From: Syntrophomonas palmitatica JCM 14374
GTDB taxonomy: Bacteria; Bacillota; Syntrophomonadia; Syntrophomonadales; Syntrophomonadaceae
Reading direction: 5' to 3'
Length of the DNA: 64,000 nt
NCBI RefSeq assembly: GCF_001311885.1
Contig: NZ_BBCE01000012.1
Coordinates: forward strand, 1 to 64,000
Shown: positions 46,386 to 55,287 of the stretch, piece after piece
Layout of the letters: each line of letters starts with the position of its first letter
Position numbering within the stretch: the stretch's first letter is position 1
The notes under the pieces: generated by a model
Databases searched by the model: none
What the model was told of the DNA's origin: nothing
Seen by the model: only the letters and a program-made list of their open reading frames with translations
Made by a program: the position numbers and the translations under genes

Positions 46386-47773
46386 TCATAATAAACTTTT
46401 ATAACGCAACAACTCCTCCCGGGCCAGGAATAGAACTTTAGTTTTATCGAGAGTTTCCTGGTATTCTAATGCTGGATCAGAATCTGCCACTATCCCCCCG
46501 CCAGCATGGTAATAAGCGTTTTTATCCTTAACTACTATAGTCCGTATAGCTATGTTCAGGTCACAATTACCTGTAAAATCTATATAACCTATAGACCCGG
46601 TATAAACTCCGCGCCTATGCGGTTCTGATTCTTCTATTATTTTCATGGCCATAATCTTAGGCGCTCCAGTTATTGAACCACCAGGAAAAGTGCAACGCAG
46701 TATTTCATCCATACTTGTATTTTCTCTAAGTATGCCACAAACATTGGCTTCCTGGTGTATGACCGTGGCGTATTTCTTGATAGCAAATAATTTACTAACC
46801 ATTATGCTTCCTGGGTTACACAAACGCCCAAGATCATTGCGCTGCAGATCTACAATCATCAGTAATTCAGCTCGTTCTTTTTCACTGCGCAATAATTCCT
46901 CGATCATTATGCGGTCTTGTCTTTTATTTATTCCTCGGGGTCTGGTACCTTGATAGGCCGGGTTTCAATTTTTCTGTCTTCAATGCGTAAAAACCGTTCA
47001 GGAGACATTGATAGTATCTCATATTCATCAAAAGAGAGAACGGCTGCAAATGGAGCAGGATTTATTCTTCTTAATATTTTATATATCCCAAGAGATGAAC
47101 CCTCTAAAGGAAAAGTGAAACGCTGGCTTAAATTCACCTGGTAAACATCACCCTGGCGAATCCTTTCTTTTATATTTTTAACAGTTTGGGTATATGTTTC
47201 ACGTGAGAAATTTGATGATAGTTCACCAATCCAGGTATCTTCATCTTCTTTATCATGGCATGCATTAATACTTGCCTCAATCGTCTGCTGCAGTTCTTTA
47301 GCCTTTTGTAAGTCATTTGCTGTTATCCATAATTGCCTTTGAAAATGATCCATCACCAGGATGCAATCATAAATTCCCCAGTATTGTTCATACATCATCA
47401 GGTCATTTGTTGCAATATGCGGTATTTTTTCCAAGTTTCTTCCCATATCATAGCCCATATATCCGACCAGTCCGCCACAAAAAGGAGCGGGTATTTTAGT
47501 CTGTAACCGTCGGGATTTGCCTTTATTTAATACCTTTTGCAGAGCTGCTAAGGGATCTCCTTTCCAACTGCTCCATCGACCACCTTCCTGATATTCAATA
47601 ATCTCTCCTCTGCTTCGGAGCAATGCGTTTGGCCTGATTCCAATATATGAATAACGCCCGGTATCCGGATTGTTAAGACTGCTATCCAGGAAGAACTTGG
47701 GGCCCTCGATTTTGTTCAACTGGCGAAATACTGTCCACAAATCCATATTTCTGTTAATCAAAATACAATACAT
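46386..47773 (-). CDS. pabB: Aminodeoxychorismate synthase component I (one frameshift)
   Basis: About 462 residues from ATG 47773 (GGAG four bases upstream, near a terminator hairpin). It has GGLVGYMGYDMG, GDVYQVNLSQRF, PERFLRIED, RPIKGTRPRG, and LMIVDLQRNDLGR with CTFPGGSITGAPK. One A is missing at 46950-46951 on the minus strand; adding it joins TRPIK to GTRPRGINKRQD. It aminates chorismate with PabA, feeding folate. The TrpE alternative is less likely since pabA and pabC lie beside it and no trp genes do. Confidence 0.9.
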
Positions 47774-47786
47774 TTTTCTCCTCAAA

Positions 47787-47831
47787 TAAAAACCAGCACA
47801 TACCAGAGTATGTGCTGGTCCGCATCCCAGC
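47787..47831 (-). promoter_or_regulatory. Candidate attenuator before pabB
   Basis: On the minus strand ACCAGCACATAC, loop TCTG, GTATGTGCTGGT (12 perfect pairs) is followed by TTTTTATTT and then at once by the pabB ribosome site. Upstream, GCTGG (47831-47827) could pair with CCAGC of the first arm and so prevent the hairpin, though that rival pairing is only five bases. Confidence 0.55.
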
Positions 47832-47918
47832 CTGTAGCGTCTATTGGGCAATATCTTGTTAATATATGTTATTATTATAAACATATCCATAAAATATGGG
47901 AAGCCCGGAGGATATTTA

Positions 47919-48578
47919 ATGCTGTTGGTAATTGATAATTATGACTCCTTCACCTATAACCTGGTTCAGTACTTTCAGCAATTAGGTCAAGAAGTAGTAG
48001 TATATCGAAATGATGAGATTTCTCTCACAGATATTCAGGTCCTTGATCCCCAATATATCTGTATTTCACCTGGACCCGGCACTCCAGATCAAGCAGGCAT
48101 TTGCCTCGATCTCATCAAACAATTTTCCGGCATACTTCCCATTCTTGGCGTATGTCTGGGACACCAAGCCATTGCCCGGGCATTTGGAGCGGAAATTGTT
48201 GTTAACTGGCGTCAAATGCACGGCAAAACATCACTGGTTAATCATAATTACGAAGGGGTTTTTCGCTCTCTCCCCAACCCTCTGAGTGTAGTCCGATATC
48301 ATTCACTGGTCGTTAACGAAGATAGCTTGCCTACTTCGCTTATAGTCACGGCGCGAACTGAAGAAGGTGAAATTATGGGCATAAGCCATCGTCAATATCC
48401 ATTGCATGGTGTTCAGTTTCATCCTGAATCTATATTAAGCGAAGCCGGTTATCAGCTTTTGGAAAATTTTTATCCCTACATAAGTTTTATAAAAAAGATA
48501 GCTAGGAGGAAGTATGGATGTTTAAACGGCAGGTTAAAACACATACTCGTGAAGAGTTGGTGGATATTACCGGTATAG
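47919..48578 (+). CDS. pabA: Aminodeoxychorismate/anthranilate synthase component II
   Basis: A class I glutamine amidotransferase from ATG 47919 (GGAGG seven bases upstream). It has [27 protein letters not shown], the catalytic Cys in [10 protein letters not shown] and the His-Glu pair in VQFHPES. It supplies ammonia to PabB (or TrpE). The frame runs 24 residues beyond the normal end and overlaps yjbQ by 61 bases. If the A6 run at 48491-48496 lacks one base, the protein would end at about 48504, without overlap. Confidence 0.9.
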   Translation: MLLVIDNYDSFTYNLVQYFQQLGQEVVVYRNDEISLTDIQVLDPQYICISPGPGTPDQAGICLDLIKQFSGILPILGVCLGHQAIARAFGAEIVVNWRQMHGKTSLVNHNYEGVFRSLPNPLSVVRYHSLVVNEDSLPTSLIVTARTEEGEIMGISHRQYPLHGVQFHPESILSEAGYQLLENFYPYISFIKKIARRKYGCLNGRLKHILVKSWWILPV

Positions 48579-48907
48579 TAAGAGAAGCGCTGCGTTCAGA
48601 TAAATCAGAAGCCTCAGCCTGTATGGTTTTTATACCCCATACTACAGCCGGGGTGACAATTAATGAAAACGCTGACCCGGATGTAAAAGCTGACATTATT
48701 AGCGGACTGAATCGTATGATTCCGATGGATCAGGATTTCCGCCATAGTGAAGGCAATTCTGACGCGCATATCAAGGCCAGCCTGCTTGGTTCCTCAGTCA
48801 TGGTTCCACTTGAAAACAGTCAGCTGGTCCTGGGTACCTGGCAGGGCATTTTCCTGGCTGAATTCGATGGTCCGCGCACCCGCACGGTGATAATAAAATT
48901 AATCTGA
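48518..48907 (+). CDS. yjbQ: YjbQ family (secondary thiamine-phosphate synthase-like)
   Basis: A 129-residue UPF0047 protein: [69 protein letters not shown]. It adopts a small beta fold and is reported to have weak thiamine-phosphate synthase activity; its true role is unclear. AGGAGG is just before the ATG. It follows pabA closely. Confidence 0.88.
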   Translation: MFKRQVKTHTREELVDITGIVREALRSDKSEASACMVFIPHTTAGVTINENADPDVKADIISGLNRMIPMDQDFRHSEGNSDAHIKASLLGSSVMVPLENSQLVLGTWQGIFLAEFDGPRTRTVIIKLI

Positions 48908-49061
48908 AGAACTATAAACTCAACTTTCGCAGCTGATTTATGATACGCTACATACGGCAGTTATAATATCATTGCTAACGCAGCGCAGCAATTTGATTTT
49001 CTATATGCAGCTATTATATAAAATCAGATGGTTTTAATTAAGCCTGGTAAAATTTATATCC

Positions 49062-49091
49062 TGGATTGCTTCACTCGTTGAGCAATGACAT
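49062..49091 (+). repeat. REP-like palindrome copy
   Basis: GATTGCTTCACTCGTTGAGCAATGACAT is a member of the dispersed GCTTCGCTGCGCTxGCAATGACA family, here with a near-palindromic centre. 48908-49162 holds nothing else recognised. Confidence 0.5.
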
Positions 49092-49162
49092 AATCTTCTT
49101 TGCCATTACTAAAAATCAACGCTAAATTTCAGTCATTAAGCGCAAGACTTTACATAGACCGT

Positions 49163-50061
49163 CTAAGCCTGTATCGTCCCTATCTCAGGCAAATCGACAT
49201 CCTCAATGGTCATAAGTTCTTTACGATTTAAAACCTGCCGGTCAACTATGCGCAAGGCTTGGAGACGTATGGATTTTTCTGTTAAATTGCGGACATAGCG
49301 GGCATTACCGCTGTGCGGATGGCGGGTGCGTGTAAAATCGCTCAGATGTTGTTTCAATTTCCAGCGGCAGCGGCTGGTTAATTCATAATCACGTTCTGAA
49401 TACATCTGCAGGGCAATCTGAAACAACTCGTCAGTATCGTAATCATTAAAATTAATGTGAATGGGAAAACGCGATCTGAGTCCCGGGTTGCTACGTAGGA
49501 AACGTTCCATTTCATCAGAATAACCGGCCAGAATTATGATGAGATTGTCGCGATAGTCTTCCATAGCCTTCACAATGGTTCCGATACTTTCCCTGCCGAA
49601 ATCCTTTTCCCCGCCCTGAGCCAGGCTGTAGGCCTCATCCACAAACAATATGCCGCCCATAGCCTTTTTAATCATTTCCCGTGTCTTCTGAGCGGTATGA
49701 CCGATATATTCGCCTACAATATCGGCCCTCTCAACTTCAATCAGGTGACCCTTGCTGAGGATGCCGATATCGTTAAGGATACGGCCCAGGATTCGGGCCA
49801 CCGTAGTTTTGCCCGTACCGGGATTGCCTTTGAAAACCATATGCAGGGCTGTATTATCTGCTTTTAATTGCTGCTGTTTGCGTTTAGTTTGTATTAGAGC
49901 GAAGGCGCTTACTTCCGCCAAAACGCGTTTAACTTCCTGAAGTCCAATCAGCTTTTCCAATTCACGGAAAGAGTCTTTTGCGCAAAATCCTGGGGAATAG
50001 ACTGGCTGCCGACAACAGGCGCTGATGGTTCGGGCTCGCTAAATTTCATAGAAATCTGCAC
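49163..50061 (-). CDS. spoVK: SpoVK/CbxX-type AAA ATPase (one frameshift)
   Basis: About 300 residues from GTG 50061 (or ATG 50049). It has KGNPGTGKTTVARILG, ILFVDEAYSL, FGRESIGTIVKAMEDYR, LAGYSDEM, NPGLRSRFP and HPHSGNARYVRN, the CbxX/CfxQ/SpoVK signature. One A is missing at 49976-49979 on the minus strand; correction joins QDFAQK to DSFRELEKLIGLQEV. SpoVK acts in late sporulation in Bacillus. It follows hfq and miaA, the usual clostridial order. GGTGAT before the start lies inside a hairpin. Confidence 0.87.
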
Positions 50062-50065
50062 AGAA

Positions 50066-50123
50066 TATCACCACTCCTATCTGCTCTGCTCTAGCATATG
50101 AACAGCAGACAAAAGTGGTGATA
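50066..50123 (-). promoter_or_regulatory. Inverted repeat sequestering the spoVK ribosome site
   Basis: TATCACCACT (minus 50123-50114) pairs perfectly with AGTGGTGATA (50075-50066), with an inner TCTGCT/AGCAGA stem. The 3' arm contains GGTGAT, the likely Shine-Dalgarno of spoVK. Confidence 0.5.
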
Positions 50124-50150
50124 CTTATGTTAGATATTCTGTGAAAAGGG

Positions 50151-50399
50151 TTATTCGTCTTCTGTTTTGGGTTCCAGGGCCAACATTCCGATGGGCTTGA
50201 GGGGTGCTACAGTAGAAATGGCGTGTTTATAAATCAATTGTTGTTTTTGATCCTGTTCTATGATAACGGTAAAGTTATCGAAACCTCTGACCATACCTTT
50301 TATTTGAAAACCGTTTACCAGGAATACCGTAACGGGTGTCTTTTCTTTTCTGCATTGATTTAAAAACGCATCTTATAAATTCAGCTGACTCTTGCTCAT
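50151..50399 (-). CDS. hfq: RNA chaperone Hfq with in-frame ochre codon 9
   Basis: An 82-codon gene: MSKSQLNL, then TAA (50375-50373) where homologues have Gln (CAA), then [21 protein letters not shown], then [16 protein letters not shown], followed by [14 protein letters not shown]. Everything else is conserved, including the Sm1 and Sm2 motifs (YKHAIS). Hfq binds small RNAs and mRNAs as a hexamer. A one-base C-to-T change explains the stop. It lies in the canonical miaA-hfq order. Either the base is wrong, or Hfq is made by read-through or an internal start. Confidence 0.88.
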
Positions 50400-50448
50400 C
50401 TTGTGGTGACCCCCATTTCAAAAAATATATAGACCGTTAAATTAGATT

Positions 50449-51381
50449 TTACACTACGCACAGGTCCACTTCAATTAGCTTCGAAATTTTTTCACTCAAT
50501 TCTATTTCACTGCTATAATCACCCGTATCAAACCATTTAATACGTTGATCGCGTCTGAACCAGGTAAGCTGTCTTTTAGCATAGTTGCGGCTCTCTTTCT
50601 TTATTGAATCTACCATTTCGCCCCAGGTGCTTAAGCCATCCAGGTAATGAATAACCTGTCGATAACCCAGGGCTTGCATGGAATTCAGCGAGAGATCATG
50701 ACCTCGTTTATATAAAGCTAAAACCTCATCAACCAGCCCTCCGGCTATCATTTCATCAACGCGGATGTTAATTCGCCGGTATAGTTCACTGCGGTCAAGA
50801 TATAGACCCACCACACATAATTTGTAGAGACCGGCTCGCTTGTTTTGGGTTAACGAAAAAGGTTGACCACTCAACTCGTAGACTTCTAAAGCTCTAATGA
50901 TCCGTTTTTGGTCTTCAGAAGCTATAATGGCTGCATAATCTGGATCAATGGTTTGCAGGTAATTATATGCAAAAGCTAATCCTTTTTTACTGATAATTTC
51001 TTCCCATTTAGCTCGGACCGCAAAACGTGATTCCATAGGAATAAATGTATAGTCATCCACTACCGCCTGATAATATAGCCCTGTTCCTCCCACCAGGATA
51101 GGTATTTTTCCCCGATGGTTGATATCTCGAATGATTTTTTTGCACTCCTCCTGGAAACGGGCTACGCTGTAGTCTTCTCCAGGATCAATGATATCTATCA
51201 TATGATGAGGAACCGCTTTCCTTTCCTCTGGATTTACTTTAGCGGTGCCAATATCCATGTCCCGGTAAATCTGCATAGAATCGCAGGAAATAATTTCGCC
51301 CCTTATTCTTTGGGCAACCCGGATAGCTATATTGCTTTTGCCAACAGCGGTAGGCCCTACAATAGCAGCCAGTTTGTCCAA
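50449..51381 (-). CDS. miaA: tRNA dimethylallyltransferase
   Basis: A 310-residue enzyme from TTG 51381 (GAGGTG five bases upstream). P-loop IVGPTAVGKSN, SCDSMQIYRDMDIGTAK, VGGTGLYYQAV and YAKRQLTWFRRD, the family's C-terminal signature. It transfers a dimethylallyl group to A37 of tRNAs reading UNN codons. hfq follows 49 bp downstream. Confidence 0.95.
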   Translation of the reverse strand: MDKLAAIVGPTAVGKSNIAIRVAQRIRGEIISCDSMQIYRDMDIGTAKVNPEERKAVPHHMIDIIDPGEDYSVARFQEECKKIIRDINHRGKIPILVGGTGLYYQAVVDDYTFIPMESRFAVRAKWEEIISKKGLAFAYNYLQTIDPDYAAIIASEDQKRIIRALEVYELSGQPFSLTQNKRAGLYKLCVVGLYLDRSELYRRINIRVDEMIAGGLVDEVLALYKRGHDLSLNSMQALGYRQVIHYLDGLSTWGEMVDSIKKESRNYAKRQLTWFRRDQRIKWFDTGDYSSEIELSEKISKLIEVDLCVV

Positions 51382-51454
51382 GTCTTCACCTCAATATTAA
51401 TAACCTATGTTTAGCATTGATGAAATCAGTGTTAAGCCGTGGCTGTTAATTCAA

Positions 51455-52762
51455 CTATGGTTTTAGTCTTTCTGGAATGATGTCGTTTCTTTTCAAATCA
51501 TCATAAGTTTCTCGTTTTAAGATTAAATCCGCTGAACCTTTGTTGACCAGAACCATAGCTGGGCGGGGCAGACGATTATAATTACTGGACATGGTGTAGT
51601 TATAAGCTCCGGTAGCAAACACCGCCAGGATATCCCCTGATTTCACCTTTGGCAGTACAGCGTCTCTAACAACGATATCCCCGGATTCACAGCACTTACC
51701 GGCAATAGTTACTTTTTCAATGCCCTCTTCTCCTGCCCTGTTAGCCAGGAGTGCCAGGTACTTGGAACCATATAAAGCGGGCCGGGGATTATCCCCCATA
51801 CCTCCGTCAACCGCCACATATTTGCGGATGCCTTTTACTTCTTTGGTTGAACCTATGGTGTAGAGGGTGATCCCAGCAGGTCCGGCAATAGACCGGCCCG
51901 GTTCAACAATTACCCGGGGTACCTTTAAATTCAGTTCGCAGGCTTGTACGGTCAGCATAACCGCTTCGGCCCAATCCTCAGGGCTGCGCGGTTCATCACC
52001 ATAATAATAATAAATACCGAAACCGCCTCCCATATCGAGTTCATCAAATTCATATCCTAATTCCGTTTTGACCCTGCTCATAAAATCCATCATCAAGCCT
52101 GCAGCATCAGCATACGAGTCCATAGCAAAGATTTGCGAACCAATGTGACAATGCAGACCGACTAACCGCAGGTTTTCCGCATCCAAAGCGGCCTTGACGC
52201 CACCTATGGCCTGCCCGTCCGGAAGGGAGAACCCAAACTTGGAATCTATTTGTCCGGTTTTGATATAATCATGGGTATGTGCTTCAACACCCGGTGTAAT
52301 GCGCAGCATAATATCCTGGGTTTTATGGTTTTGGGCACATATTTGATTCAATAGCTCCAGTTCATAATAATTATCTACAACAATACGCCCAACTCCGTTT
52401 TGAATGCCCAGCAGCAGTTCTTCACGGCTTTTATTATTACCGTGAAAATATATTTTACTAAACGGAAAACCAGCCTGCAGCGCCGAATATAATTCTCCGC
52501 CTGAAACCACATCCAGGCCCAGGCCTTCTTCATCTACCATACGGTAAACAGCCAAATTACACAGGGTTTTGCTGGCATATATCACCAATGAATCACCCAA
52601 AGCTTTAAATGCCTGGCTGAACCCTCTGCAATTTTGACGGAAACCTTCTTCATCCAGTACCCAGAGAGGAGTTCCAAAATCTTTAACCAGATCGATGCAG
52701 TCTACTCCCCCAATTTCCAAATGTCCTGAATTATTGATTTTCAAGGTTCCTGTTAGCTGCAA
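51455..52762 (-). CDS. lysA: Diaminopimelate decarboxylase
   Basis: A 435-residue fold-type III PLP enzyme from TTG 52762 with GGGAGAGTG upstream. The PLP Lys is in YASKTLCNLA; further features are GLDVVSGGELYSA, DMGGGFGIYY, VEPGRSIAG and KCCESGDIV. It makes lysine from meso-diaminopimelate. It stands alone, between miaA and the LapA-like gene, with room for its own promoter. Confidence 0.94.
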   Translation of the reverse strand: MQLTGTLKINNSGHLEIGGVDCIDLVKDFGTPLWVLDEEGFRQNCRGFSQAFKALGDSLVIYASKTLCNLAVYRMVDEEGLGLDVVSGGELYSALQAGFPFSKIYFHGNNKSREELLLGIQNGVGRIVVDNYYELELLNQICAQNHKTQDIMLRITPGVEAHTHDYIKTGQIDSKFGFSLPDGQAIGGVKAALDAENLRLVGLHCHIGSQIFAMDSYADAAGLMMDFMSRVKTELGYEFDELDMGGGFGIYYYYGDEPRSPEDWAEAVMLTVQACELNLKVPRVIVEPGRSIAGPAGITLYTIGSTKEVKGIRKYVAVDGGMGDNPRPALYGSKYLALLANRAGEEGIEKVTIAGKCCESGDIVVRDAVLPKVKSGDILAVFATGAYNYTMSSNYNRLPRPAMVLVNKGSADLILKRETYDDLKRNDIIPERLKP

Positions 52763-52925
52763 AATTTCACTCTCCCTATTAAAGACACGTAAATTAGGGC
52801 TATTTTATCATTTTGCGCTGAAGAAATTCAATTATGCCTATTTTAATATACATGATACAAAAATAAAACCGGGCCTGTGACGACCCGGTAGACTTTATGA
52901 TTACTATATCGGATAAATACTACAG

Positions 52926-53306
52926 CTAAGCATCGCTGGAGTCATTACCGTTGCTGTTTGCGGCTGGTTCGGGATTAACAACAGATTCGGATGATTGGCT
53001 TGATTTCTTGTTTTCACGGCTGTTTCGTTTTTCTTTTTCAGACTGGAGGATTTTTAATTCCTTTTGCAGTTTTTTATTATCGGTTTTATAATCCTTAACC
53101 TGTTTAGCCAATTTAAAATAACGGAAACTATCAACCATAAAAATTACCAAGGCTCCGGCACAGGCCGCAATGAGCGCTACCACCGCCAGTGACACCTCGG
53201 GCGAGGTCCAGTTTAAAAACTTTACTTCCACCAGGGTAGGATTTTGAAATACAAAAGCCGCTATACCAAGAAAAAACAATAGGGCAATTATTAAGTATGC
53301 CTGCAA
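52926..53306 (-). CDS. LapA-domain (DUF1049) membrane protein
   Basis: A 126-residue protein from TTG 53306 (GGGGGTG). Two membrane helices (LIIALLFFLGIAAFVFQN, LAVVALIAACAGALVIFMV) flank the EVKFLNWTSPEVSL motif typical of LapA/YciS. A coiled coil follows (KDYKTDNKKLQKELKILQSEK) and a disordered Ser/Asn-rich tail. Such proteins help anchor lipopolysaccharide assembly in Gram-negatives; in Firmicutes the role is unknown. Confidence 0.8.
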   Translation of the reverse strand: MQAYLIIALLFFLGIAAFVFQNPTLVEVKFLNWTSPEVSLAVVALIAACAGALVIFMVDSFRYFKLAKQVKDYKTDNKKLQKELKILQSEKEKRNSRENKKSSQSSESVVNPEPAANSNGNDSSDA

Positions 53307-53382
53307 GATCTACACCCCCATATATTTATGCAAATATATTCTAGCCGGGATGTCAAATCCTTTCAAGACAGTTTTTTCAAAA

Positions 53383-54272
53383 TCAAGCTTCCTGCCCTTC
53401 AGTTTCATATGAGATATCTGCCGGTTCTACATGTATTAAAACGTGTGAAAACGAAATCGCACTTTCAATTCTCGCTTCAATGGCATCACAAAGGTCATGA
53501 GCCTCCTGAATAGAAACCTGAGGATGCAAAACCATATGCAAATCTATATAACACTCCCGGCCGGCTTTCCTGGTGCGCAGTTCATGATACTCTAAGAATA
53601 CATCCTGGTATTCATCCAAAATGGATGCAATTAACTTGACACTATCAGAATCCAGCGATGCATCCAATAAAGGTCCAAAGGCCTTAACGGTTAAATCCCA
53701 GGCTGCCTTAAATATCAGCAGGGCAACCATTATCGCCGCAATGGGGTCAATTATTTGATAACCGGTAACTTTTATAAGAATTAATCCGGCAAACACACCC
53801 AGGGATGTATAGACATCCGTCAGGTGGTGCATCCCGTCAGCTTCCAGGGCAATCGAATCATTTTTCTGCCTATGCGCAGTTCATAAACTGCCACTATCAG
53901 ATTTACCAGAGCAGAAAAACCCATAACCGCTATACCCCAGCTTAAATCCATCATTTCCGATCCGTGTCTGATTTTATCCACGGCTTCCTTAATAATCATT
54001 ACCGCCGCAAGGAAAATCAATAATGCCTCTACGGTACCGGAAACATTTTCAATTTTGCCATGTCCGTAAGGATGTCTGTGATCCGGGGGTTTGGAAGATG
54101 ATTTAACCGCAAAAAGAGCAATGATAGACGCAAGCAGGTCCACTCCGGAATGAATAGCTTCAGAAATAACACTTACTGACCCAATTACCAGACCTATGAT
54201 CAGTTTTAACAGGGTTAAAAGAACATTACTCAATACTGAAAACCAAGCGGCTTTATTGTTTAAGTCCATCAT
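53383..54272 (-). CDS. Cation diffusion facilitator (CDF) transporter (one frameshift)
   Basis: About 296 residues. The membrane domain has six helices with SEAIHSGVDLLASIIALF (the HxxxD metal site) and DHRHPYGHGKIEN. Then comes ALEADGMHHLTDVYTS (second HxxxD) after a missing A at 53861-53865, and a C-terminal domain with ECYIDLHMVLHP and VLIHVEP. It exports Zn, Co, Ni, Mn or Fe by proton antiport; the substrate cannot be read with confidence. A leader with a terminator precedes it. Confidence 0.87.
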
Positions 54273-54290
54273 TCACTCCCCTTTTAGGTT

Positions 54291-54375
54291 AAAAAAGGGA
54301 CTTCATTTGTCATGAAGTCCCACGGATTCTTCCGCTGCTCTTAGAGCCCGGCGATTATAGCCTGACCATTAGGCA
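54291..54375 (-). promoter_or_regulatory. Structured leader with terminator before the CDF gene
   Basis: Minus-strand GGGACTTCAT, GACAA, ATGAAGTCCC, TTTTTT is a textbook terminator 30 bases before the gene. Upstream lies a further structured ~55 bases (CGCCGGGCTCTAAGAGC, GCGGAAGAATCCG). A metal-sensing riboswitch would fit the transporter, but no known family was recognised. Confidence 0.5.
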
Positions 54376-54432
54376 ATATAAAATTAGATTAAACATTAAT
54401 ATAGCACAGAAATAGTATATTGTCATTATATA

Positions 54433-55272
54433 TTAGGCTTTATTTTTAATATCGTACCATAAAGGGCTGGCTACAAAAATCGATGAATAACAGCCTATAA
54501 TAAAACCGATCAACATGGTTAAAACAAAGATTTTAATGGTTGTTCCTCCGAAGACCAGCAGGGCAACCAAGGCAAATACGCAGGTCAGGACGGTGTTTAT
54601 GGACCGGTTTAAGGATTGGGTTATGCTGCGGTTAACCAGACTCATATAGTCTTCCTTTTTCTTCATGCGCAGGTTTTCCCTGATACGGTCAAAAATAACG
54701 ATCGTATCGTTGATAGAATAACCAACAATGGTCAACATCGCCGCAATAAACGGGGTATTGACTTCCCACTGGAATAAGGAGAATAAACCCAACACAAACA
54801 GAATATCGTGCAGTTCTGCTATTACTGCCGCCACCCCGAAAGTCCATTCAAAACGAATAGTAATATAGATCAGCATGGCAATCGCCGCCGCCAGTACAGC
54901 TAATAAAGCCTTATTGGTCAATTCACGCCCGATGGTTGCTCCTACGCTCTCCGCACTTAAAAACTCCACATTTTTAAATTTGGTTTTTAAAGTGTTTAAC
55001 AGTTCGCGAGTCTGGGCCTGGTCCAGTTCAACCGTGCGAATGAAAAATTCATCACCGCTCCTGGTTACTTCAGCTTTCTCAAGTTTAAGTTCTTTTAGTG
55101 CGCTGCGCACTTCACCAGCCGTAACGTCTGAATCCATTTTAACCTGTAAAATCGAACCTCCCTTAAAATCTATACCCAGATTCAAACCCTGAGAGAAAAG
55201 GGAAACAAGGCCGGGAATAATGATTATCAGGGATAAAATATAGAAATACTTTCTCATTTGCAAAAACTTCAT
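54433..55272 (-). CDS. secF: Protein translocase subunit SecF
   Basis: A 279-residue protein with six membrane helices: GLNLGIDFKGGSILQV in the first extracellular loop, TIGRELTNKALLAVLAAAIAM, LHDILFVLGLFSLFQWEV, SINDTIVIFDRIRENLR, and FVLTMLIGFIIGCYSSIF. It forms the proton-driven SecDF accessory complex aiding export. GGAGGG is just before the ATG. It overlaps nothing and follows secD by 15 bp. Confidence 0.94.
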   Translation of the reverse strand: MKFLQMRKYFYILSLIIIIPGLVSLFSQGLNLGIDFKGGSILQVKMDSDVTAGEVRSALKELKLEKAEVTRSGDEFFIRTVELDQAQTRELLNTLKTKFKNVEFLSAESVGATIGRELTNKALLAVLAAAIAMLIYITIRFEWTFGVAAVIAELHDILFVLGLFSLFQWEVNTPFIAAMLTIVGYSINDTIVIFDRIRENLRMKKKEDYMSLVNRSITQSLNRSINTVLTCVFALVALLVFGGTTIKIFVLTMLIGFIIGCYSSIFVASPLWYDIKNKA

Positions 55273-55287
55273 GTTTATCCCTCCTCC

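Noticed and set aside
50151-50399. Stop codon recoded as an amino acid in hfq
   Set aside because: TAA is not a known pyrrolysine or selenocysteine codon and no recoding signal is visible, so a base error or true nonsense is likelier.
51115-51414. Plus-strand frame across the start of miaA
   Set aside because: Antisense to a conserved gene and without a ribosome site.
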